Both the position numbers and the translations under genes were made by a program. The notes below the pieces were generated by a model that made no database searches, was not told where the DNA came from, and saw only the letters and a list, made by a program, of their open reading frames with translations. A stretch of DNA of 64,000 bases, taken from positions 2,356,001 through 2,420,000 of the forward strand of contig OZ251226.1 in NCBI GenBank assembly GCA_965240325.2, given 5' to 3'. This DNA is from Rebecca billardiae RCC1528 (taxonomy: Eukaryota > Haptophyta). Positions 19,117-30,500 of this stretch are shown in pieces. Each line of letters begins with the position of its first letter. Within the stretch, counting starts at the first letter, position 1.

Positions 19117-19374
19117 ATGAGCCTGTCTGACCTGGAACCGTCGCTGGCGACCGTCTTTCGGATGTTCGACACGAACCACAACCAGCTCTTGTCCTTCAAA
19201 GAAGCAAAGAACTGCGTCCACTCCGACATGGTGCCAAAAGGCCGCGGCCTCGAAAAGGACGTCAACCCGATGCCGGGGACCATCGACGACATCACGTTCG
19301 GCGAGGTCTTCGCCCAAATCGATCAGGATCAGTCGGGGGAGCTGTCTTACAGTGAGTTGATGAACCTTCTTTGA
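19117..19374 (+). CDS. Small two-EF-hand calcium-binding protein
   Basis: 85 residues from the ATG at 19117, which has A at -3. Two EF-hand loops are visible: DTNHNQLLSFKE at about residues 20-31, and DQDQSGELSYSE near the C-terminus. Both have acidic residues at loop positions 1, 3 (or Asn) and 12, so calcium binding is plausible. The linker is short, as in calmodulin-type pairs. The frame stays open upstream to 18937, but without an ATG. Either the gene has upstream exons or this is a compact protein. Codon use is less GC-biased than in surrounding genes. The cellular role is unknown. Confidence 0.6.
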   Translation: MSLSDLEPSLATVFRMFDTNHNQLLSFKEAKNCVHSDMVPKGRGLEKDVNPMPGTIDDITFGEVFAQIDQDQSGELSYSELMNLL

Positions 19375-20203
19375 CAGCCTCGAGCCCACCCCGCCCACGC
19401 ACACCGTCATCATACCATGAGAAGTGCCTTGTCTTCCGGGCCTTTGGCTACGGGCATTATTCTTCCGCGCAGTCCAATCGGCCGTGGCTCCACTCGGCTG
19501 GTTGCGAGGGCGCACTGGCTTCGGCTTTGCTTGGCTTCCGTCTGTGCAGACGCGCGGTTGCAGTCACGCGATTGCAGCTTCGGTTGAGAGCTACTGTCCC
19601 TGCAAGCGTCACGGGCTTCGGTACTGCGACTAGCCTACCGCGGGCAGTGCTACAGCGGTAGTGGCACTCGACGAGTCCCGCGGCTCTCACGCCTCTACTA
19701 ATCGGCCGCGCAGCTCTCGGCAGCCAGGAGTGCGGCAGTGCCACGCGTGACCCACGCTGCCGTCGGGTGTCGCTTCGCGGCGCGGCGAACTGCGCCTCAG
19801 GTGCGACGTGGGTGGCCGCAGTCAGCGGACTCGCCATCCAGCGCGCCGCGCGGACCGGGAGTCAGCGGTCCCGGTCAACCGCGGCTGACTCAGCAGAGGC
19901 GCCGCCGGCACGGCGGATCGCAGGCCCGCAGTACTGAACGGAGCCCTCAATTCTCAGTGCACCTGACAGCAGCGTGGACCGCCGCGGTTGCCATAATCGC
20001 TGGCGCGCGGCACTGGTCGGATTGATGACCGAGTGGTCCGCTGCCAGAGAATTCTTAGTAGTGTCCGCCTGCCGGGTCCCCCGATTAAAGGTGCCACGCG
20101 GTATATTTAGGTTTTAATTTATTATAATTCATTTATATATATTCATCGACTAATACTAAACGGCCCGCCAAACGGCCCGCCATTTAAAGCTCAAGGCCAG
20201 TCC
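19375..20203. other. Intergenic region, no gene recognised
   Basis: Short chance open frames only. An AT-rich patch (20100-20170, GC far below the local level) precedes the decayed repeat copy. Confidence 0.5.
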
Positions 20204-20715
20204 CTGCTGCCCCCTCCACGAGGACCGAGACGACTCGCCCCCGGGCGACGACTTGGACGACGAGGAGGTGCCGCAGCAGCGGACGAATATATAATACGGA
20301 ATAAGCGCACTCGCCCTGGACGACGCCGCAGCGCCAGCCGCCGCCGCCGAGCCCGAGCCAGCTGGCTCAGAGCGCCGTGAGCGCGAGTACGCGACCGCGC
20401 CCGGGGAGCACGGGGCAGGCTCGACCAGCTGCTACCTACCAGCGGCTGAGACTGCCAGCTGACATGCGGACCTGCGCCCTCGCCCTTGCTCGCGGGGCAC
20501 GCGGCAGGTCCACGCGAGCCGCGCAGCGCAGGTGGATCGCGCTCCAGCAGCTCAAGCTCAAGGCCGCGCTCAAGCCAATAGCCATTCGATCGCGGTGCAG
20601 GCTATGCTCTGCCACCAACGCCGACTTCGTGTCGACTGTCGACTATCGGGCACTGCCGCCGACGAATTAGGAGACCTGCGAGTCGTCCTACTTGTGTCGT
20701 TAAATCCTAGAATGA
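20204..20715 (+). pseudogene. Decayed copy of the basic-protein locus (3' part)
   Basis: This stretch aligns with 16225-16691: the acidic patch region (GACGACTTGGACGACGAGGA here), the GCAGCGCCAGCCGCCGCC block, CAGCGGCTGAGAC, the CGCAGCGCAGGTGGATCGC block, and the terminal GTTAAATC-TAGAATGAG. Small indels, an AT-rich insertion near 20290 (ATATATAATACGGAATAAG) and stops break the reading frame relative to the intact gene. It lacks the folded N-terminal part. Whether it arose by retroposition or segmental copying is not visible: there is no poly(A) and no clear target duplication. Confidence 0.6.
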
Positions 20716-22147
20716 GAGTACGGGCCATGCCATCAGTCGTCATCATCAGTACATTCGCCGTGTCATAACAGCATTCTCACAGAGTCAGAGAGTCCCGCGG
20801 CCGCTGGCGCTGAGTAGTGAGTGAGCCCCAGACTCCGAGGCGGCCCCGGCCGCGGTGGCCCCCGGGCCCGCCGCCCGCCGGCCCCCGACGCCGACCCGCA
20901 ACTGCTATACTGAGTCTGACAGCTCAATACTTATGGCGCACGGCCCCCCCGAAAGCGGAAAGGTCTGAGCGTGAGCGAAAGCCGGGGGGGGCGGCGCACG
21001 TGCTCCGCAAAATCAAAAAAGAGGATGCGCGCAGGATTTGGGGGATTTTTGTAGGTGGATTTAGGTGTGAAACCGCAGCATTTGTGTCCATATCGCTGCT
21101 CATGATTGCGTTTGTACTGCTCCTTAATCCTTGGATAGTAAGTAATAGAAGAAATCGGAATCAAATAGGACGAAGTCATCTCTGATATCATTCTGATAGT
21201 CAAGACTCGTGTGTTGAACTGACCATAAAAAGGTGAGATATCGAACTAATTCTCTGGATAGCTGTTCACTCCTCAGATTCATCAAAGCGACGCGATATGG
21301 TATTGCGCGGGTAGCTTGAATCGACGTTCCCGCGCGCCCTGGCCTTAGTCTTGGCCTAATGTGGGTGGCATTCGACGTACCTCTATCTGCGAGGATTAAC
21401 AGCTCTCTGAAAACGAGTGTGTCCTGGACAGCTTGAAAGGGGAAATCCAAATTTTGCGGTTTTAACCCAAGATTCTCATGCCCATATTCAGCATGAGTAG
21501 TCATAGGACAATTCATCGGTGAACAGAATCCAGAAGCCTGGCTTCTTGATATCGAGATCCGAGTGAAAGCCAATCAGCGTGGTCTCCAACTAGCTTGTTA
21601 ATCACCTGTAAATGGTAAAGGTGATTAGTGATCACCCGCGTGATAGATGTGATTTGAGATTATTGTGAGCAGCCTGAAACCATAATCATAAGCGCGAGTT
21701 GCGAGTCGTGAACCGTCACTTTGAAATCGGACCCCCGTGCGAGGCGTCACGTGCCGCGCCACACCACGCGCCGCACGCCGACGCGCCGACGCTGCGCGCA
21801 TACGAGGTGGCGCAGCTGCTGCTCGAGGTGATTGCGCACTGCGCGCTCGACCCCGCCGAGCCCGCCGCGTGCGCCACCGCACCGCGCCCTCGTGGCGGAC
21901 GGCGGCGCCCGGCGTGAGTGACGGCGTCCGCCGGGCCGCCGTGCGGGCGATGGCGCGCGGCGCGTGACCCGACATTAGCCGACATACGCGGCGGCGCTCG
22001 GCCGTGCGGGCGCGCTCGCGCGGCTATGGACTCGCTCGAGGGAGCGCTGTGCGCACTCGCCGAGCCGCCGCTGCCCGCCGCCGCCGCAAGCCGCAGGCCG
22101 CTCGCGCGCCGCGGCCGCGGCGAGGCGCGCCGGCGGCGGCGGCGTGG
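20716..22147. other. Gene-poor region: GC-only block, lower-GC island, degenerate GC repeats
   Basis: About 20835-20890 is nearly all G and C. From about 21000 to 21720 the base composition drops to roughly balanced GC, unlike the rest of the window. The minus strand there holds a 149-codon open frame (21124-21573) that I do not recognise, and no gene is called. From 21740 on, degenerate GC-rich sequence begins. Positions 21998-22136 repeat, with few changes, at 22314-22440 and again within the second copy of the 1,216-bp tandem unit. Confidence 0.5.
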
Positions 22148-23363
22148 CGCGCTGCGGAGGCGCCGCTGCTGCCGCCGCGCGCGGCGCAGCGGCTTCTCGC
22201 GCAGTGGTCGGGCGCGGCGCTGTGGCTCGCACCACTGCACCGCGCCCTCGTGGCGGACGGCGGCGCACGCGGCCGCGGCCGTGTGGGCGATGGCGCGCGG
22301 CGCGCGACCCGCGGCGCTCGGCCGTGCGGGCGCGCTCGCGCGGCTATGGACTCGCTCGAGGGAGCGCTGTGCGCGCTCGCCGAGCCGCCGCTGCCCGCCG
22401 CCGCCGCAAGCCGCAAGCCGCTCGCGCGCCGTGGTCCTGGCTGAGGCGGGCGGCGGCGGCGCGGCGCGCGCCGCAGAGGCGCCGCTGCTCGGCCGCCGCG
22501 CGCGGCGCCGAGCGGCTTCTGCCTTCTCGCGAAGTGGTCGGGCGCGGCGCTGTGGCTGCTCTGCGCGCAGCGCGGCTGCGCACACAACGCGCGTGCGAGC
22601 TCGTGTGCACCCCCGGCGCCGCCGCCCGGCTGTCGGATCTTATTGCGCGCCGCTCTGCCTCAGCTGCGTCGCCGTTCACACTGAGCCGAGCACTTGGCAG
22701 TCGGCTGACTCGCCAGTGTGACTCGGCTGCACGGCGCATGCACCGTCCGACCGTCCGACCGTGTCGTCACAAGCCGGCTGCTAGGGCCGTGCGCCCTCAA
22801 CTTCGTTGTTCACTACCCGAAGATCGGCGTAGCCGATCATGGCCCGCGGTGCAGGGCGGAGCGCGCAGCGTGGAGCCCGCACCAGCGGGCCCGAACAACG
22901 TTTCAAAAAGATCTTTGATCAAGAAAAAAGGGACGGGGGACGATTTTCATGGCTGGAGGAGACCGAGTTTCGAATTTTGAGACCCTCTCTAACCGATGCA
23001 TCACGGCCGAAAAAGGTCGCGCCCACGGCAAGTTCATAGTAAAGCGTGGAGTGACGCCCGTCCAAAAAACTTCACGCCCTTTAGGATCCCTAACGTAACG
23101 AACCGTTACAAGCGATTTTTCCGGCCAATGAGATTGCAGCAAGGTCCAAGGAGCGATGACGTATCTAGATAGATCGAGACTGCCGCGAACCGATGTGACC
23201 ATGTACGTCCCTTGAATCAGTTGAATCAACTATTCAATCGCGCCGTGTCTGTATCAGGAGCCGACGAGGCAAGGGTCAGTAGCCGATGGGCCAACCTCGG
23301 CGAATCTCAATACTATCTGACGCGAACGGACTTGGTTGGGCGCGCGCGTGGCCCCGGGCGGGC
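22148..23363. repeat. 1,216-bp tandem repeat, copy 1
   Basis: First of two direct copies at an offset of 1,216 bp. All the sequence I compared matches, including long open frames in both strands. The unit has a very GC-rich left part made of related sub-blocks, a palindrome GATCGGCGTAGCCGATC near 22822, and a lower-GC right part (about 22900-23340). No gene is recognised in it. Confidence 0.9.
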
Positions 23364-24579
23364 CGCGCTGCGGAGGCGCCGCTGCTGCCGCCGCGCGCGG
23401 CGCAGCGGCTTCTCGCGCAGTGGTCGGGCGCGGCGCTGTGGCTCGCACCACTGCACCGCGCCCTCGTGGCGGACGGCGGCGCACGCGGCCGCGGCCGTGT
23501 GGGCGATGGCGCGCGGCGCGCGACCCGCGGCGCTCGGCCGTGCGGGCGCGCTCGCGCGGCTATGGACTCGCTCGAGGGAGCGCTGTGCGCGCTCGCCGAG
23601 CCGCCGCTGCCCGCCGCCGCCGCAAGCCGCAAGCCGCTCGCGCGCCGTGGTCCTGGCTGAGGCGGGCGGCGGCGGCGCGGCGCGCGCCGCAGAGGCGCCG
23701 CTGCTCGGCCGCCGCGCGCGGCGCCGAGCGGCTTCTGCCTTCTCGCGAAGTGGTCGGGCGCGGCGCTGTGGCTGCTCTGCGCGCAGCGCGGCTGCGCACA
23801 CAACGCGCGTGCGAGCTCGTGTGCACCCCCGGCGCCGCCGCCCGGCTGTCGGATCTTATTGCGCGCCGCTCTGCCTCAGCTGCGTCGCCGTTCACACTGA
23901 GCCGAGCACTTGGCAGTCGGCTGACTCGCCAGTGTGACTCGGCTGCACGGCGCATGCACCGTCCGACCGTCCGACCGTGTCGTCACAAGCCGGCTGCTAG
24001 GGCCGTGCGCCCTCAACTTCGTTGTTCACTACCCGAAGATCGGCGTAGCCGATCATGGCCCGCGGTGCAGGGCGGAGCGCGCAGCGTGGAGCCCGCACCA
24101 GCGGGCCCGAACAACGTTTCAAAAAGATCTTTGATCAAGAAAAAAGGGACGGGGGACGATTTTCATGGCTGGAGGAGACCGAGTTTCGAATTTTGAGACC
24201 CTCTCTAACCGATGCATCACGGCCGAAAAAGGTCGCGCCCACGGCAAGTTCATAGTAAAGCGTGGAGTGACGCCCGTCCAAAAAACTTCACGCCCTTTAG
24301 GATCCCTAACGTAACGAACCGTTACAAGCGATTTTTCCGGCCAATGAGATTGCAGCAAGGTCCAAGGAGCGATGACGTATCTAGATAGATCGAGACTGCC
24401 GCGAACCGATGTGACCATGTACGTCCCTTGAATCAGTTGAATCAACTATTCAATCGCGCCGTGTCTGTATCAGGAGCCGACGAGGCAAGGGTCAGTAGCC
24501 GATGGGCCAACCTCGGCGAATCTCAATACTATCTGACGCGAACGGACTTGGTTGGGCGCGCGCGTGGCCCCGGGCGGGC
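23364..24579. repeat. 1,216-bp tandem repeat, copy 2
   Basis: Second direct copy. The match to copy 1 begins at CGCGCTGCGGAGG and ends at GGCCCCGGGCGGGC. The 109-codon minus-strand open frame (24119-24445) is identical to the one at 22903-23229. I recognise no domain in it and do not call it a gene. Confidence 0.9.
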
Positions 24580-26135
24580 GGGCGGCGGCCCACCAGAGGC
24601 GGCCCGCGTTTGGAGGCGAGCCACGGGCACGAGGCTCACGAGCGACCGACGCGGGTGAGGACGGCGATGGGCAGGTGCGCGCGGCGAATGGCGCCTGGAG
24701 CGCGCGGCTGCGGCGGGTCCCGACTGCCGTCGACATCGCGTTCGTCGTGCCCCCGCTCACTCCGCGCGCCCCCGCCGCCCCTGCCGCCCTGTCGATGCCT
24801 CGGCGCGGCCTTGCGCGGCCCCGGCGCGTCCGCGAGCCGGCGCCGCAGCCGCCGCCCTGTGTTCGGGCTCTCGCAAGCTCGGGGGCAGCGGCGCCTGATG
24901 CCGGACTGATCGATCTCTGAGCCTTCGACTTCACCACGCGCCGCCCTTGCCATGCCTTTCCGGGGTCTCCCAGAACTCTTCTTGATTGAGAGAGAGCAGG
25001 CGCGCCGACGATCCGAGTCCATCGTCGGTCGACTCTGAGCGAGGGCTACGCCTCGGAACTGAACGGTACTCTACGAGGAGGACGAGCTGCGCGGGCGACG
25101 GTGGTGCGTGACGTCCCCAGAGCTGGCCGTGCCTCTGCAACGCGTGCCGAGCCTGATCGAGGTGTGTCAGCTGCCCGTGCACGCGCGGCGAGTGCGCGAA
25201 CCGGATCACCGGTGCCCTCGCACCTCGGCACCGTGCTCCCTCGGGCTGTCAGCTCCGCGTGGCCTGGCGTGCACGTAGAGTTGCGCTCATGCGTCGATCA
25301 CGCCTCGCGCCCGCCTGCCGGCCGTCGCGCAGGCGCTGGTCGAACCCTACTCGGACCCTACTCCTCCAGCCCTACTCCCGGGCGCTGCCGGCGCGGGGGG
25401 TGACCCCGGGGACAGCGGTCAGCAGCAGCGGCCCGAACGAATCCGCGGCCCCGCACCGTGCTCCCTGGCTGTCAGCTCCGCGTGGCCTGGTGTGCACGTG
25501 GAGTCGCGCTCATGCGTCGATCACGCCTCGTCGCATCCGCCTGTACACAATCGGCGCCGCGCCGGCGGCTGCAATGGGCCCGCCCGGCGCGGCGGGCGGC
25601 GGCGCGCCGCTGATGGAGTCTAGTTGTACGGGCATATGCAACTGGTCTGTCAATAGACGACTGCGACGGAGGGTGCACCGCCACCGCGGGCCCTGAACTA
25701 CGTTCGTTCTACGGAAAAAGGACCGCGGAACGCGGTCATCTATATCTCGCGCTGTATGGCGCGCATTTCCGCAGTATAACTATACTCGGATTCTATCGGT
25801 GACATCATGATGATATTAGTCTGATCTTACTAAGTAACTGCGCTTGCCGCTATTCCGCGCATGCATGCATATATATCCGCATCAGCTCACAGCTGGCGGC
25901 GTCAGTACAGCGCAGTCTGTCGTCTTGAGCTAGTATTTGCCTGATGATATGACTATATATACTGCATCATTAGTAGCAGGCAGTAGCTGTAAGCAGGCCG
26001 AATCGCAGAATCGGCTCGGCCGCGGACCCCTGATGAGTGAGGCCCTGAGTGAGAGTACTGCTATACTTAACAGATTCTTACTAGATGAACTTATAAGTCG
26101 TACTGCGGCCGTACTCCACTCTCCAGCAGTCGCGA
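24580..26135. other. Gene-poor region with a 90-bp direct repeat
   Basis: Positions 25229-25318 and 25454-25543 are diverged direct copies (shared words include GCTGTCAGCTCCGCGTGGCC and CATGCGTCGATCACGCCTCG). A GC-rich open frame at 24552-24920 (plus) is protein-like but unassigned. From 25700 the sequence turns to short recurring words with TATATA and ATGCATGCATATATAT runs. No gene is supported. Confidence 0.5.
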
Positions 26136-27035
26136 TTAGTCTGAGCCCAGGGCAGAGTTGTCGATCAACCGCACCGGCGGCTCGCCCAGCCACGCAGCGA
26201 GCAGTATCCGCGTGTCATCGTGCAGTTCGGTCGCAGGCTGCAGCGAGTACGGCTCGCGCAGCTCCAGGTAGTCGAGGGAGAGCTCGGCCGACGCGCCAGC
26301 GGTGAATTCCGACGTGAGCTGCGCGCAGAGCGCATCCGCTGAGCGCTCACCGTCGGCGAAGAGGCGCCTCGCACGCTCAATGGTGCGATGTAACGCGAGC
26401 GCGTCGTGCCGCTGCGTCGGCTGTAGGTACCGATTGCGCGAGCTCATCGCGAGGCCATCCGGCTCGCGGACAAGAGGCACGCCGTGGACGGCGACAGGGA
26501 CGTGGAACGTGCGCACGAGCTGCTGGATGAGCACGAGCTGCTGCCAATCCTTCTCGCCAAAGTAGGCCGCGTTTGGGCGGCACAGCTGGAACAGCTTGAG
26601 CACGACGGTGCACACGCCCGCGAAGAAGTCGTGCCGGCTCGTGCCACAGAGCTCGCGGCCGCGTGGGCCAGGGTCGACGTGCATCACGTCTTTCACGCTG
26701 ACGCGCGCGGAAGGATCGGCGCCGCCGACGGGAGGGTAGAGGTCGGGCACGCTCGGAAACCAGACCAGGTCCGCGCCCGCCTTCATCGCAATCTCCACAT
26801 CCTCCGCCTCGTGGCGTGGGTAGCGCTCAAAGTCCTCGTTTGGACCAAACTGCGTCGGGTTGACAAAGACGCTCACCACGGTGACGTGGCCCTCATCGCG
26901 GCAGCGGCGGATGAGGGATGTGTGCCCGGCGTGAAGCGCGCCCATCGTCGGCACCAGACCAATCGTGCGGCCACGAGCTGCCCAGGCACCCACAGCCGAA
27001 CGCAGCGCGGACGTGTCCACGCGGCGCACCCCCAT
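26136..27035 (-). CDS. panC: Pantothenate synthetase (pantoate-beta-alanine ligase)
   Basis: 299 residues in one exon, about the length of bacterial PanC. It joins pantoate and beta-alanine with ATP to make pantothenate, the precursor of coenzyme A. Landmarks of this nucleotidyltransferase-fold enzyme: GLVPTMGALHAGHTSLI with the HxGH-type ATP motif, SVFVNPTQFGPNEDFERYPR, FFAGVCTVVLKLF, YFGEKDWQQL, VREPDGLAMSSRN with the KMSKS-like site, and SLDYLELREP near the C-terminus. No targeting peptide is seen, so a cytosolic location is likely. The start at 27035 is followed directly by the conserved N-terminal strand. No partner of the pathway lies nearby. Confidence 0.95.
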   Translation of the reverse strand: MGVRRVDTSALRSAVGAWAARGRTIGLVPTMGALHAGHTSLIRRCRDEGHVTVVSVFVNPTQFGPNEDFERYPRHEAEDVEIAMKAGADLVWFPSVPDLYPPVGGADPSARVSVKDVMHVDPGPRGRELCGTSRHDFFAGVCTVVLKLFQLCRPNAAYFGEKDWQQLVLIQQLVRTFHVPVAVHGVPLVREPDGLAMSSRNRYLQPTQRHDALALHRTIERARRLFADGERSADALCAQLTSEFTAGASAELSLDYLELREPYSLQPATELHDDTRILLAAWLGEPPVRLIDNSALGSD

Positions 27036-27571
27036 GCTGGCCAGGGCGGAATCACCGAATTAGCTGGGGAGCCGTGCCCGTGTCCCGGGATTTTGCAAAG
27101 GCGGGGCGAAAATGATCGATTTAAAATCCAGACGCGGTCTTTTACGACTCTTTTTTCGTCCTCACGCGGCGGCGGGAGCGCTGCGGCGACCGTGGGGAAC
27201 GACCGAGGGAGGGCTGGCAAACGGGCGGGCGCGGGAAGCGGTTCAACAGCAAAGCGGTCCATCAAGCCGTGCGGAAAAGGAGGTGGACGTCCACCAGGGT
27301 GCCCACGCAACGCCGGCAACGGGCCGGCATGCTCGCGACCAAGATCATCAGAAGCGCGCTGCAGGCCCTCGGCTTCAATGCAACCGCCGTCGAGTGGTTG
27401 CATTATTGAGCCTGCTGGCGGCTTATTTGCGGCGCCGGCGGGAGAACCTACGTACGCGCACGGCCGTGCCGAACAAGGAACAGCGAGGCGCCACGAGGGC
27501 TGGGGCGCTTGTCAGTGAGCGGTCACTGTGACTTGCTGTCGTTAGCCCAGGGCGGTCATTGGTGCGATGAT
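27036..27571. other. Intergenic region, promoter side of panC
   Basis: An AT-rich patch (GCGAAAATGATCGATTTAAA near 27106) is the probable panC promoter core. There is nothing else I can name. The ADAR-like gene ends at 27572. Confidence 0.4.
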
Positions 27572-30500
27572 TCACCACCGGCAGCAAAGGGGGGGGCTAC
27601 GACGCGACACAGCAGCAGGGCGCGCTACGCGCACGCGCGCGCTAGGCACGCACCACTCCTGCGCAAAGGCTTGAGCAAAATGCGCCTGGAGCTGCGCTTT
27701 GCTCGCCTGGTACGCCGACGCCTGCTGCTTCAGCCAGCGATAGGCGCCCGTGCCGCCCTCTCCGGACACAGCGGCCAAGGCGCCGCGCTCGTCCGCGAAC
27801 GGGTCGCCCGCAACACCCCGCGCCAGTCTGCTCAGCTCGGGATCGGCGAGGGTTGTGGCGAGGGTCGTGAGCAGCGGACGCACGCGGTTGAGGAGCGCGG
27901 ACTGTGAGACAGAGCTCACCGCCTGAGCGTGCGGCGCCGTCGTTTGAGGGGCACGGGGAGGGGCATGCGCGGGGTGAACACTCACGGGGCACGGGCAGGC
28001 GGATGCGCCGCGCACCGGCGGCGCACGGGCAGGGCAGGCGCGCCCCGAGAGTGAGCAAGCGGTGCACAATGCACGCGCATGCGCGCGCCCGCGTGCCGCG
28101 CCGCACCCGCATCAAGCCTGCGGCGTGCATCCTCTCTTCGAGCGCAGCGATCAGCGCACTCGCGGCCTGGTGACGCGCGAGCTGCTTGTTACTCGCGGGT
28201 GGGCCCTCGACGCGCACGCTGCCCAAGGCGGGCGTCTCGACCGCCGCGGCGAACGTGAACTGCGGGTCGTGGTCGGGGCCAGTGCGCGCCGCCTCCGACA
28301 GCTCTGCGCGGCGGCGCGCGGGCCGCGGCGTGGGCGGAGGCAGCGGATGGCGTGAACGGCGTGCGGCAGGGCACGCGGCGAATCGGGCACACGCGCCCAG
28401 ACATCAGCTCGCTGCGTCTCTGGGAGCACGCGCGCACGCACACCTGGCTCGGGCCAGCCGTTAGCCGCGCACGTTTCGAAGAGCGCGCTCGTCAGCGCCG
28501 CGGGCGCGACCCCGTCGAGTGAGTGCCCAGCGCTCGCGCGCAGCAGCTCAATCGGCCGGAGGGGTGAGACCGGCCGGCCGGCCTTCGCCTCGAGGACCTC
28601 GGCCATCTCATCGCCGGCTGCCCAGACCCACGCGAGCGTGCTCGCGCTGCCCTTGCTCGCGCCGGGCCGGCCGGGCGGGAGCACCTGCCCCGGGACGGTC
28701 GACTCGGGCACCCAGGCCAGGCTCGGGTGGTTGAGCGCGTGCGGCCACGGCAGCAAAGCCTCGATGCCGCGCGCGCGGCAGCAGAGCGCGCGGCTCAGCG
28801 CGCCGTGCGAGAAGGTCGGGCCGCCGGTGACGACGCTCGCTAGGAAGACCGGGTGCGCGAGCAGGTGCGCGAGCGCGCCGCCCTGAACCCCGCACACGTT
28901 CCAGCGGAGCAGCTTGTCGCAGCAGGACAGCTTGCGCGCACGCGGCAGCACCGCGCTCAGCTGGACGCATGCCGAGTGCTCCGCGGCGCGCGCCGCGGCG
29001 AGCCGCGCGCTCGCCTGCGCCGCGAGGGCCTCGGCCTCCGCCAGCGCTCGTGCCGTCGGCGTGTCGGCGTCGCCGAGCGGCCCGGCCGCGCGATCCGCGC
29101 CGGGCGGCGGCTCCGAGCCGCGGCCGCCCGCGGCCGCTTCCTTGTCGTCCGCAGGATCGGCGGTACTTGTCAGCTCAGCCGCGCTGCGCTTAGCGATGCG
29201 AGCGCGCGCGGCCGGTGCCGGAGCGCCGTCGGCCGCGGGCATGCACGCGTCGTCGGCCGCGGCCATCACACCATCGTCCGCACCGGAGGCGGCTCGCGGC
29301 TCGGCAGGAGCGGTGGCTGCGGGCACTGAGACGGCAGCAGGATCGGCCGCCTCGGCGCGAGCGCGCGCGCGCGCGGCGAGTGCGCGCGCGCGCAGCTCCT
29401 TCTCCTCGACCGTCAAGTCTCGCACGAGCTCGGCGAGTGCTGTCGGTCCGATCGTCGGCGGCACGGGCGTGAGTGACTCGCCCGTGTCGAGGCGCACGCG
29501 CAGCACGCCGTGCGTCTTGCGCCGGCTGGCGGCGTCGGAGCCCGCGGGCCAGTGCAGCTCGAAGGGCACAGGGTCCTCCTGCAGCCCAAGCATGGCGCCG
29601 CCGGGCGCGGCGTGCCAGTTGCACGTCAGCCGACGGCACGGCCGCTTGAACCTCTGCTCGAGTGGGTAGATCTCACCGTCGCCGCACGGGCACGAGCTCA
29701 CGTAGAGGTGGAAGCGCACACCGGGCTTGAGCGCGAAGCGCTGGCGTGGCGGCTCGGCCGCCGCCGTCGCCGAGAGCTCGAGGACCGAGGGCTCGCCCCG
29801 CGCACAGCTGTGCATCTCGTCCACGAGATACCGGCGCAGCGCGCGGCGCGCGAGCACCTCGGCGTGGGCGTCGAGCACGACGTCCTCGTCCGGCACGCGC
29901 ATCTGCTCGGTGACGAAGCCCGTGCCCACCGCGACCGCGACCGGCCGCAGGCTGATGGGCATGCCATCCGCCCTCTGGATGACGCGCACGCCGCCCACGT
30001 CCGCGGTGCCGGCCGCCAGTCGGGGCGGCAGCCGCAGCCCGGCTGGCACCTCCTGCACAATGCTCGCGACGCACGTGTGCGCGGGCGTTCGCACGCCCTT
30101 GCGCGCAAGCGCCGTGTACGCATCGACGGCTAGCCGGACGATGGCGACGGCGAGCGGGTCGTCCACGGGCTCGTCCGCCAGGCAGCTCAGCGCGTGCTCA
30201 GCGGCCGCGTGCCGTGCGCGCTGCTCGGATGCGCCGCAGCCCTGCGCGATGAGCACGCCATTGATGAGCGCGTCGACGCCGAAGACTCGCGGCATGGGCG
30301 AGTGCGCCGGCGGCGCCCACGGGATGAGCTCGACGCTCAGGCCCTGCTGCGCCCCGAGCTCGAGCAGCTGCTGCACGGGCGTCCGCTGCGCAGCGCCGCG
30401 GCCGGCTGCCCCGGCTCGGCCGGCCGGTGGCGCGGACGTCGGCCGCGCGGAGGGTGCGGCCGCCGGAAGCGGCGCGACCTGGGAGGCAGGGGAAGAGGCC

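Noticed and set aside
22903-23229. 108-residue minus-strand frame, duplicated at 24119-24445
   Set aside because: Protein-like but unmatched to anything I know, and present only as part of a repeat; reported as a finding, not a gene.
28151-28443. Unspliced C-terminus of the ADAR-like protein
   Set aside because: The unspliced frame turns into Arg/Ser-rich sequence after a good donor; splicing restores a dsRBD and the family's terminal motif.
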